Assembly: GCF_965638725.1 (NCBI RefSeq)
Contig: NC_134975.1
Location: 2,492,179-2,556,178 of the forward strand
Length of the DNA stretch: 64,000 nt
Source: Aptenodytes patagonicus
Lineage: Eukaryota > Chordata > Aves > Sphenisciformes > Spheniscidae
Direction: 5' to 3'
The translations under genes and the position numbers were made by a program. Shown here piece after piece: positions 34,301 through 44,700 of the stretch (position 1 is its first letter; every line of letters starts with the position of its first letter). The notes beneath the pieces are model-generated. The model searched no databases. It was given only the letters and a program-made list of their open reading frames with translations, and had not been told where the DNA came from.

Positions 34301-36200
34301 GGCCCCCCCCCCAGGCGGACCCCCGAGGCCGTGGCCCCCAAGGACGGTGGGCAGAGCCAGAGGCTTGGTCACAATGGGGATGCTGCGGAGCCGTGGCCGG
34401 GTCTCCCCGTCAGAGCTGGGTGTTGTCCCCCGGGGGAACCGGGGCTGTGTTGGGGTACGGGGTGTCATTGCCCGCGGTGTGTTGTGTCATGCTTCGCGCT
34501 GCCCCGCGGGTGCTGGTCCGGTGCCATCCTGTGGGTCCTGAAGACCCTCGGGGAGCTTTATCCGTGGGGAAGCCGAGTCCGGAGAAGGCAGAGCAGGCAG
34601 CTCCCCCCAGAGCAGCTCCGGCGTTGGAGGGACTTGGCGCCTTGTCCTCGACCACGGCCGAGACCTCAGCCCGGCCTGGAGCTGCCCGTGGCCCCACGGT
34701 GAGCTCTTGGCCGAGATGGGGCAGGGGGTCTCCGGGTGGAGCAGGTGGGACCCGCAGCAGGAGCGAGGGGTGCAGGGTAGGGATGGGGTGCTGCTGGGAC
34801 TGGGGGGAGCGGCGGCCTCCGAGCATGTCCTGGAGGACCTCGGCTCGAGGACGGCTGGAGCAGGAGAGCGGGGAAACGGCCAACGTCCACCGAGCCGCCG
34901 CTGCCGGCAGGGCCTGGGACCCGCCTGACCCCGGCGGGGTGAGAGTCCGTGCCGGAGCCGCGTCCTTGTGTCTGGTCCCCGCTTGTGCCAGAACGTCCCC
35001 GCTGCTCCCCCGGCCCTGTGGGCAGTGACCCTCCGCTGCCCACCCTGTCCCCTCCCGCGGCCGCAGCTGTAATTAGCTGCGACATTCTCGGCATACCTGC
35101 AGCCCCTAATGAGGCTCCATAAAGGCTGCCCCTGAGCTCGGCTCCTCCGGCACTTGGGGCCACTTGTAAATCTCGGCTTTACAACGGGGGAGCTGCGCTG
35201 GGAGGAAGCGGGGGCCGGCGGGGGGGGGGGGGGGGAGGCTCCCACTGGGGCGGGGGGATGCGGCTCTCGCCATCGCCCGGAGCCGGTGGTCCCATGCGGG
35301 GTATCCCTGGCACTGCCGCGGGTGTCTCCGTCCCTGTCCCGTGTCCTCCGTCCCCTCCTCGGGGTCAACCCAGCCAGGTTTGCTTGACCTCGCTGCGGCT
35401 CTCAGGGGGCGGGGGGGGGGGGAATAAGAACTTGGGATGGCAAACCCACCCCCGCCGGTGGGCACAGGCCGCCCCCACGTCTGCTGCTGGGCTGGGGACG
35501 TCCTTCTCCAGTGGGTTTGAGCAGATTTTGGGGTGGTTGCGTTCTCCTTCGCTGGTTCTCAAGGTGTTGGTTCGGTGTTGGCCGCTAAAGCGCAAGGACA
35601 AGCGTGTTTGGGAGGGGAGGAGGGGGCCGCGGTTTGGCCCCAGCTAGGAGACGAACCTGGGAATGTCCTCGGCCACCAGCGGCTCTGAGCCGGGCACGGG
35701 GCATCGGGCCGGATTTCGTCCCCTCTCATCCGCTTGTCCGTGGTGCGCGGCCAGCGTCAGGAGCGTGGGAAAAATGAGAAGCATTAGGAAACATTTCCCG
35801 AGCCGGTCAAAGCCGGGGTCGCCGGATCAGGCCGGGAGCTCCCGAGGGAGGAGGCGGGAGGGGAACGGCGGGGTCGGGCACGGGGGGCTGCCGTGACGCA
35901 GGGACCCGGCGCGCGAAGCTGAGCGAGCGGGCGGAGAGGCCGAGGGCCCGTCCCGGGATCGGCACGTGGGGCGAAGACCCCGAGGAGCAGCGGGGCTGCT
36001 CGCGCCCCTCCGAGCCCCCGCCCGGCCGCCTCCGTCTCCGCTCCGGCGGGGATGCCGCGTGGCCGACCTCAGGATCCGGTGCCGACCCTGGGATCCGGTG
36101 CCAGCAAGGGGCCGGGTCCGGGCGAGGGGCAGTGAGGCAGCGAGCGGAGCGCAGTAACCCAAGCAAAATGCGTTTGTCAGCAGTTTTCCCTTTTTTTTTT
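31331..36200. other. Convergent intergenic region SARNP / GDF11, very GC-rich
   Basis: I found no conserved protein in any frame. The region holds C and G homopolymers (for example near 31545, 32450, 32840 and 35220) and a CCCT tetranucleotide tract at 32267-32297. One AT-containing island at 35064-35145 has homeobox-like motifs. Long open frames here reflect high GC, not genes. Confidence 0.65.
32267..32297 (+). repeat. (CCCT)n microsatellite
   Basis: About seven consecutive CTCC/CCCT units on the + strand in the intergenic region. Confidence 0.9.
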
Positions 36201-36236
36201 TTTTTTTTTTCCTTTTCTTTTTGGCTATATAAATTT

Positions 36237-36242
36237 TTTATT
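36237..36242 (-). terminator. GDF11: Distal GDF11 poly(A) signal
   Basis: AATAAA on the - strand, in TGTACAATAAAAAATTTA context. Confidence 0.5.
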
Positions 36243-37190
36243 GTACAAAAAGTCTAAAAAAAAAAAAAAAACCAACCAAGGACGGAACCGGGACAGAGCA
36301 GTGGTTATGATATCGTACACAGGAGACTAACGCGAGTTACAGACCAAATGTAGTTTATACAACACAGAAGTAACTGGGACGCTCATTAAGCTTTTCCTTT
36401 CCTGTAGCTCTTCCTAATCCGGTTTGTGACCGAGGAGCCGCGAGTCCCCCGTCCCGTCCCGTCCCCCCCCGCACCAGGAGCACCCGCTCCCTCCGTTACT
36501 GCTGCCGGATGCTGCCAGGTACCGGCGCGGTCACTGCCTGGTAGCGGAGGTGGAGGGTGGCATCGCAGAAAGGAGCTTTGTAACGAGGCCGTGGTGTAAC
36601 GAGGTGGCCAAGCAGGGTCCCCCCGCGGCCCCCGGCGTCTCGGAGAGCGGTTCCGACTTTGCCTGCGGGTCAGGGTCTCGGCCGGGCGCCGCGGCAGCCG
36701 CTGCGGGACGGCCGGGCGCGAGGAGCCTGGCTTGGTGTCGGCGGCGTCGCAAGCCTCGCCGTGGCCCCGGGAGGGGGGGGGTCTTCTCCCCGGGGGAGGC
36801 TGGTCCGGACCCACCGATCCCCGTCCCCCGCAGGTCCCCTCCGTCCCCCGGGGCTGCCGCAGCCTCCCCAGACCCGGCGCCCACGTCCTGCCGGGCTGGG
36901 GGGGCTGGAACCCCCTTCTTCCGACCCGGGGCCGGGGGGCGGGGGGGTGTGGTGGTGGTGGTGGAAATTCGTGCCCCGATGCTGCGACACCGCGGTGGAG
37001 CCGGCAGCACCTTGGTGTCTCCTCCGGCGGTGAGGAAAAGCCCATCCTGGCGCAGGCGGGACCGATCCTGGCGCCCAGCCAGCCCACGGACACGGCTCCG
37101 GCCCAGCCCCGGCTTCTGCGGCGGAGGCAGATCCTGTCCTCGTCTCTTCTTTAACCTTCCATAGTGCAAATGGTTCCCCAGCCCCCGGCA

Positions 37191-37229
37191 GTCTCTCTCT
37201 CTCTCTCTCTCTCTCTCCCCCCCCCCCCC
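37191..37229 (-). repeat. (CT)n followed by C homopolymer
   Basis: About 12 CT units and then 13 C on the + strand, that is a poly-G followed by (GA)n in the GDF11 transcript sense. Confidence 0.9.
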
Positions 37230-37910
37230 AACACACACGTTTTACAGGGAACATTCGGCATCCCCGAGGCTGCCGCTCCGCTCCCTCCAGCCACCTCTCG
37301 CCACCGGCTCCGCCGTCACCCTGCGGCTCCGTCACGGTGACGTTTGTGCTGGGGGTGAGCTGGCAGCGCGAGCCCGGCAGCTCGTGGGACGTCGATGTCG
37401 CGGGGGGACGTGGCACCGCCTGCGCTGGCTGGGGGTCCCGGTGCTGCGGCGGGGATGGGTGCCGCCGGCGCGTGGGAGCCCAGCTGTGGTGCCGGCGAGC
37501 CCCGGGCTGGCCGGGAGCCCCCGGTGCGGGATGGAGCTGAAAGCTCTGAACTCTTTGATTATTTCTTTTTTAATTTTTTTTTTTTTTTAATTTATTTTTT
37601 TAGTTTTTTATTTTTGATGTTCAAGTGCTGTGTTCGGTCACGCGATTAAACCCCCCCTGACCACCCACGGCCTTTTGGTCGTGCGATTTGGACCCGCCGT
37701 GTCCCCCCTCCTCTCCCGGGGCCCGTCCTGAGCCCCCTCCCTGGCAGGCACGTCCCGGCCCCCCCCCGGACACCCCTGAACGACAGAACGAGGAACAAAA
37801 CAACGAACAAACGAACAGAAAAATAACCTAAGACGTTACGCACAGGACCAATACACCGGGTAAATAATAATAATATACTGACGGGGCTGCCGCCCCCTGC
37901 CCGCCCTTGG

Positions 37911-38008
37911 CCAGTCAGCCCCGGGCACTGGTCCCAGTGCCGCCCGCCGCTGGGGGCCGTGGGACCAGTGCCGCCCCAGCACTGGGACCAGTGCCCGGGG
38001 CTGACTGG
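37911..38008. repeat. 30-bp perfect inverted repeat (38-nt loop)
   Basis: Arms 37911-37940 and 37979-38008 are exact reverse complements (starts CCAGTCAGCCCC, ends GGGGCTGACTGG). A third partial copy, GGTCCCAGTGCCCGGGG, follows at once. It lies in the presumed GDF11 3' UTR and would form a very stable RNA hairpin. Confidence 0.93.
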
Positions 38009-41000
38009 TCCCAGTGCCCGGGGCGGCCCCATCCTTTCTTCTTCAGCGCCACCTGCCTGTAACAGCCGCCCCGGGGACCTGCGGGGGCTTTTGGGGTGAT
38101 GGGCTGCGGGTTTGGGGTGCTCCATGGCTGCCCCAGTGCCGGGGGCGGACGGGGCGGCTGGACCCCCCGGCTGTGGGCTCCGCACCGGGCTGGACCCCGC
38201 GGCGGCTGCCGGTGCCCCGGCACGGGGGGACGATGCCTGTGGGGGGACGATGCCCGCGGGGGGGGCTCCCACCTGCCTCGGCCTCCCCCTTGTTCGAGGC
38301 TCTTACAGACCGGGGGGAGCGCCCGTCCCGGGCACCTCCTGTCCTTCCCAGCTCCGAATCGTTGCCGCTCCCCGCCCATGCCGGGCAGGAAGCCCCCCGC
38401 CGCCAGCCAGAGCCCGGCCGCATGCGTCCCCCTCCCCAGGGAAGGGCCACGTGCCCCAAGCGTGAGGCCGGTGGCCACGTCCCAGATCAGGGACAGCGAG
38501 ACCCCTTCCCCGCCAGACACATGGGGCTTTGGCACGTGGCGATGGTTGGGGCGAGGGGGGCAGGTGGATCCCAGCCGGATCCCAGCCAGACCGCAGCTCC
38601 CCTGACCCCAGAGCGGGATCCCGTGGCCGGGGCGGCTCCATGCCCTTTCCAGTCCCTTCCGAGCGGCTTCTGGCTTTTTCCTGGTGCGTGGCTCCGCTCC
38701 CGGCGGTGGCTGTGCCGTGCCCGGTGCCTCGCAGGGCCTGGGGGGGGACTGGCCCCGGTGCTGGCAATGGCAGGATGGTGCTTCTCCCTGACGGCGCATC
38801 CTCGGCCGCGTCTGGTGTGGTTTCGGTGGCAGAGGGGAGCGGCGATGGCCGGGGCCAGACGAGCCCTCATGATCCACAAGCGCTGGGTGGAAGCGAAACG
38901 GGGACCGGCAAAATATTTCCATGAGCGGCTTCGCCGGGACCGGCCCCTTCGGCATCACACGGGCACCGCCGGGGTGGGGGGCACCACGCGGGGACGCAGG
39001 CGTTGTCACTGGCTCGGCGGGTTGGGAGGTCTCCCCCCTGCCAGGCGGGAGGCTGCCCCCTCCTCTGGCACGGAATGCGCCGGCTCCACGGTGAGACCCG
39101 GCGCTGCCGGAGGACGTGGCCCCCCGAAAGGCACTGAACGGCAGGGAGAGGGGGTGCCTTGGTCCCCGGCCCCGGCGGGGGCTGTCACTGGCTGCGGGGT
39201 TAATTCCCCTCCGACCGGGCCATCCTTGTTTCCGATGTATTGCGAGGGCCGGCAGCACCCCACTGGCATGCTGGCACAGGGCTTGGGGACCTTGGCCATA
39301 AAGCCGCCGGCGTGGGGCCGTTTGCCACGGTGCAACCGCAGGCCGGTGTTTCGGGGCTGAGCTGTGCCCCCTGCCCGGCCCTGAGGGGTGACGGTGGCTG
39401 GGGGACGCTCCCCCGGGACAGCCCGCCTGTCCCCGGCACCCTGCTCCTCTGGGGACCCCAGCTCTCCCCGTCCCCTCGCCCCCGACTCCTGCCGTGAGCT
39501 GGAGCCGCAGGGTCCGGCCGGGGTGCTGGGAGCCCTCGTGATGCCGCGGCGGGGCTGCAGGGCCGCCATTGCTGGAGCCACCGGGCCGGTGGCATCGGTG
39601 CCGGTGGCAAGACCCTGGCGGTGCCGGGAGCCCGGCGTGAGGGGCCCTAAGTGCTTCGGCGCCAGGCGGGATGGTCGGGGTTCGGCACGGCCGGGCCAGT
39701 GCCACGTCCTCGCCCCGGGGCAGCCTCGTCCTTGTAAGCGCTTTGGGCTCCGCGGAGCCGGGGACAAGTGCTAAACGTCCCGGGTGCCCCCGGCTCTGCC
39801 CCCAGCGCCTTCCCGGTCCCCGGCCGCCCGGCGCCGTCCCTAAGTGCTACGCAGGGTGCAGACGTGCCGGGCTGGCCCAGCCGCGGCCACGGGGTCGTCC
39901 CCTGCGCGGCCCCGGTGCTTCTGCCCCACGGTTCCGTGGGCGAGGAGGGATGGACGCGCCGGAGCCATCCGGCACCCTCGGGATAAGTGCTGGGGCCGGG
40001 GTCTGCGGGGGCTCCCCCGTGCCGCCCCCCCCGGGCCGGGCAGAGCCGCCGTTTCCACCCCGGCGCAGGGTCGGCGGCCGCCTGGCGCCAGGGACGGCTC
40101 CCGGCCGGGACCCGGTTGCATCACTCCGGCCGCGGCACAAGCGGAGGGGAACCGCCGGAGCCGCCGGGGCGGCTGAACTCTTGAGAAAGCGGGAGCCTGT
40201 TCTCACGCGAAAATAATCCAAACGCCGAGGGCAGGGGGAGGCGAATCTGCCGCGTAAGCGGAATTTCTCCCCAGCCAGAGCCTCCGTCCAATTCTGGCCA
40301 GTGCCGCCTCCGGATAACCCCGGGCTGCCGGCCGCCCTCCCTCTCGCCTGCCGGAGGAGACCCGCCGAGCCGCCGGCTCCTCCAGCCACCCCGGGAGAGT
40401 GCTGGGCGCCGGGACGAGCATCGCCATCCTGCCGGCAGCACCGGGGCGAGCGTCGCCATCCTGCCGGCAGTGCCAGGGCCGGATCCAAAGAGCAGGCGGC
40501 AGCTCCGTTCCCCTCAAGCCATCCGTGCCCAGGGATGCCGGGGGATGCTGGCGGTGCCGGCTGCCACCAGCCGGTCCCCGGGGGGCTCCAGGCTGAAGCG
40601 GCCCCTCCAGGGCCGTCCCCGCCATCGGGTCGTGGGGACCAGGATGGTGCCGGCGGCGTGAAGGGAGGGACCAGGGCGAGCAGGGGCTTCCCGCAGCAAA
40701 GCGCCAGCCGGGAGGGTGATTAATAAATAAATAAATTAAAGAAGGGAGACGGTTTCCTCCTGGGACGGAGCTGCCGCCGGCGCTCGCGTGGCCCAGCTGC
40801 CCCGGCGTGCCCGTCCCAGGGGTCCCGCTGCCGGATCCTGCCGTCCTCGCTCCAGCAGAGCACCCGGAGCGGGGCTGTGGCGACGGGGCCGTCGGCTGCT
40901 GGGGGATGGGGCCACCCGCCCTTGGATGTCACCTTGGCTGCGGGGCGGACAGGGACGTCCCCGTCCCCGCTGACACTCCAGAAGCGCAGGGAGATGCGGG

Positions 41001-41166
41001 GTCCGCTCGGCCTCCTCCTCTCCCCGACGCCGGTGGGAGAGCCGTCCGGTGAAGAGCCGTGCCGCTGTGCCGTGCTGCTGTGCCGTGCCATGCCGCCGCG
41101 GGTGCCGCGGGCGGGGGTGGCGGTGCTGGGGGTCCCGGCCGCCCCTTCCCTTCTCCGTCCGGTTGC

Positions 41167-41172
41167 TTTATT
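41167..41172 (-). terminator. GDF11: Proximal GDF11 poly(A) signal
   Basis: AATAAA on the - strand about 215 bases after the stop codon. It would give a short 3' UTR. Confidence 0.5.
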
Positions 41173-41386
41173 GCACAATGCATGTCGAAGCGCGGGTTTG
41201 GTGCAGCGTTTCTCCGTGGGATTTTCTTCTCTCTCTCTTCCCCCAACATCCAAAGGAATTTCAACGCTTTGTTCTTTGTATTTTTTTTTTAAAAAAACAA
41301 CAAAAAACCCCCCCAAAACAGTGGAAGAAAAGAGGAGTTTGTTGGTGGAGGGGGGCGCGGGGCGGAGGGGCAGCACCAGCCGGGCT

Positions 41387-41767
41387 CTAAGAGCATCCGC
41401 ATCTGTCAACCACCATGCCCGGGATCTTGCCGTAGATGATCTGCTGTTTGTCGTTGAAGTAAAGCATGTTGATGGGGGACATCTTGGTGGGGGTGCAGCA
41501 GGGCCCCGCCGAGCCCCGGGGGTTGGCCTGCTGCACCAGGTGGGTGTGGGGGTACTTCTGCATGAACATGTACTCGCACTGCCCCGAGCAGTAGTTGGCT
41601 TTGTATCTCTTGGGGGCGATAATCCAGTCCCAGCCGAAGGCCTCGAAGTCGACGGTGAGGGGGTAGCGGCAGCAGCGCGACTCGGTCGAGTGCTCGTCGC
41701 AGTCCAGCCCCAGGTTCCGCCGCGAGCGCTTGTTGTTCTCCAGCACCCGCAGCTCCATGAAGGGGTG
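41387..41767 (-). CDS. GDF11: GDF11 exon 3 (propeptide end, furin site, mature ligand)
   Basis: The - strand acceptor CTCTCCCCCCCAG lies at 41770-41768. The exon has 126 codons plus TAG. After RSRR the mature 109-residue domain begins at 41716 ([16 protein letters not shown]). It is identical or nearly so to other vertebrate GDF11, including [20 protein letters not shown] and the final CGCS. Confidence 0.97.
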   Translation of the reverse strand, partial: HPFMELRVLENNKRSRRNLGLDCDEHSTESRCCRYPLTVDFEAFGWDWIIAPKRYKANYCSGQCEYMFMQKYPHTHLVQQANPRGSAGPCCTPTKMSPINMLYFNDKQQIIYGKIPGMVVDRCGCS

Positions 41768-44700
41768 CTGGGGGGGAGAGGGGGCGGCGTGAGCCCCGCA
41801 CACTGACCCACTGTCCCGCCGCCCCACTGTCCCCCTGCCCCACGGTCCCGCCGCCCCACGGTCCCACCGTCCCGGCTCCCCGGGTCCCACACGGCCCCGC
41901 AGAGCTGCCGCCAGCCCCCTGGCGCTGCCACCAGCCCCACAGGGCTGTCACCAGCCCCCTGGCGCTGCCACCAGCCCCACGGGGGTGTCGTCAGCCCCAC
42001 GGGGGTGTCGTCAGCCCCACGGAGCTGTGACCAGCCCCATGCAGCTGTAACTGGTCCCACAGAGCTGTGACCATCCCTGCGGAGCCATAACCGGCCCCCA
42101 CGGAGCTGTCAGTGTCCCCGCGGGGCTGTCACCAGCCCCGTGGAGGTGTCACCAGCCCCACGGGGGTGTCGTCGTCCCCATGGAGCTGTGACCAGTCCCG
42201 TGGAGCTGTCACTGTCCCCACAAAGCTGCGACCAGCCCCATGGATCCATCACCAGCTCTGCAGAGCTGTGATCAGCCCCACGGAGCTGTCATTGCCCCCG
42301 TGGAGTTGCCACTGTCCCCACGGAGCTGTCACCAGCCCCACAGAGCTGCACCACCACCCGTGCCCGTCCCCGTTGCCCCCCCTTGCCCTCCACTTCCCCA
42401 GGGATGGCTGGGAGCCCCGTGCCCAGCTGAGCACCGGGGCCACTGCGATGCCCCGGGAGCTCCGCGCAGCACCGACCCCCGGGACCCTGGGGGCCCTGAG
42501 CCACGCGCCCACCCCGCGACGGCCACCTACCAGCCCTTCGGCCCCGGGTCCCAGCGAGGTGACGGCCAGGTCGTTGCCGTTGGGGTCGAAGGCGTTGATC
42601 TCGATGCCCCAGTTGTTCTGCGGCTGCTTGAACCAGTTCTGCAGCACGTGCTTGAAGTCGATGCTCTGCCAGTGCCCGATGCGGGAATTGAGGTCGATCT
42701 TCAGGGAGCGGATGCGGATGTGGCGGCTGCCTTCCTCCGTCACCGGCTTCAGGCGGAGGATCTGCAGGTAGACGGTGGAGGTGTGCTGCACCGGCCGCAG
42801 GTACACCCACAGCTGCGCCTTCACCACCTTGGTGAACATGATCTTGGGGCTGAAGTTGAAGAAGCAGCAATGGGGGTTGCCCTCGATCTGCACCACGGGG
42901 TCCGCTGCGGGGAGGAAGGAGGTGTCAGGGGCGGCCCCGGGACCCCCTCCCCACCTCCACCGTGCGCAGGGTCGGGCCGAGCTCCTCCTCGGTCGTTAGG
43001 AGTTGAAGGTCGGGTCAGAGGCCGCCCCGGGGGTCATTGCCCCTCCATTCGCAATAAGGTCCCTGGCTGCCCCCTGACCCCGTGTCACCGGGGATTCATG
43101 ATCCCCCGCGGGGGCTGCGGGGACCGAGCCCCCCGCCGAGCGGGGCCGGGCTGAGCGGGGCGGGGGGCTCCGGCCCCGCAGCACCTGCTCCGGGGCAGCC
43201 GGTTCCCAACACATCCCTGTGTCGGAGCCGGGAACGTGCCTGGTCCCGCAGCCCCGGGGATGCGGCAAAGCCCCGAGGAGGGTCCATGGCACCAAGCTCA
43301 GGGTACGGGTACCACTGGGCTGCCTGCCAGCGCTCCAGCCAGGTCTGCATCTCAGAGGACATCCATCTCCCACCCTCCCATCTCCCACCCTCCCTCGGCT
43401 TGTTTTTGGGGCAGCCCCACACCTCTGCCGGCCTCGGCAAAGCAGCCGGGGATGCTTCACCCAGAACCCCGGCGGGTCCTGCCCAGGGTGATGCCCTCGG
43501 AGATGGCGAAGGCGAGCGGCCACCGCGGGGACAGGGACACCCACCCCGGTGGGACGATGACCCCGAGCATCCGCAGCCCGAGCATCCGTCGGATCCGGGG
43601 GTCCCCGGCCACCTTCCCCCAGCCCCGCGGCAGCACCCCGGCTGGAGCCGGCCCCGTGCCGGCCCTCCCTGCTCGGCAAACATCTGTGTCAAATTGAGCT
43701 GGGAATTTCCCCCCCCCCCGCGCAGCCCCCTCCCCCTGCCACGCACCGGTCAGGTTTAATAGCACCCAGCTGCAGCGCGGGGCCATTTGCTGCGCGCGAG
43801 GCCTCCCCGAACACATGGGGGTCACGACACCGGCCGCAGCCCCGGGAATGCCATCCAGCCCCCCGCCGCGCCGCACATAAACCAAAGTGACAGGGGCTGG
43901 GGGGCCGCGGGCGCCGGCCGCCCAAACCCCTCCCAGCAATTTGCTGTGCACAAGCCCCCGATTAAACCCTCGCTCCCCCGGGACCCGCCCGGGGAGCGTT
44001 CCCCCCCCTCCCCGCACTGCCCGTCCCCTCGAAGCCACGCTGGACCCCCCCGGCTCCCAAACCGGGGCAGGTTGTGCCTGCAGCCCCTTGGCGGGGGCTT
44101 TGCCACCCGTCACCGGTGGGACGTTGTCCCAGCCTGGGCCGGTGGCCACCTTGAGGGGCTCTGGGTCCCCCGTAGTCCCGGCGGCACCGCTCCCACACTG
44201 CACAGAGGTCCCCAGTGGCCTTAGGGGACACGGTGCCGGTTTGCTCCGGGCTCGCCGTGGCTGGCTCCGCGGCAAGGACAGCGCCGGTGGGGTTGTTTTT
44301 GTAGGGTCTCCAGGTGCGAGGTGCCAAAGCGGCGCTGGAGCCGGTGCAGGTCCCTTAAAGCTGCCACTGAAGCCCCTCGCCGCGGCGCCGGCAGCACCAG
44401 CAGCACCGCTGACCCTCCTCCAGCCCGGGACTTGGCCTGGCATCCCCAGGGACACCGGGCGTCTGCGGCCCCAGGGGCGAGAGGGGGGTCTGGGGTGCCG
44501 GGGGGGGTCTGAGCATGGGGGCTGTGCCACGCTGGCTGTTCCTGGCACGGGGCTGCGGCGGTGCCAGGATGCTCATCCCGTCGCTGTGGCAACGGGGGAT
44601 AAAGGTTACCGGGACATCGGTCACAGCTGAGTATGTGCCGGGAGGGGGGCGGCCCCCAGCCCCCCCCCCCCACCTTTGTTCCCACCGGCCCGGATTTGGG

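Larger units (their letters stand above)
36237..41386 (-). other. GDF11: Probable GDF11 3' UTR (long form)
   Basis: The region extends from the GDF11 stop codon to a - strand AATAAA at 36242-36237, with a canonical signal also at 41172-41167 for a short form. The distal 200 bases look like a mature 3' end (AT-rich, no coding). The body is GC-rich with A/T-rich islands (around 37560-37620, 37860-37880 and 40720-40740), a CT/AG microsatellite and a strong hairpin. No other gene is recognisable. The long-form assignment is inference, supported by the absence of another gene and my recollection of a long mammalian GDF11 3' UTR. Confidence 0.5.

Noticed and set aside
37915-39705. 596-codon open frame on the - strand (and a 448-codon frame on the + strand)
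   Set aside because: Low-complexity Pro/Gly/Arg composition in very GC-rich DNA within the presumed GDF11 3' UTR, with no domain. Stop codons are simply rare at this GC content.
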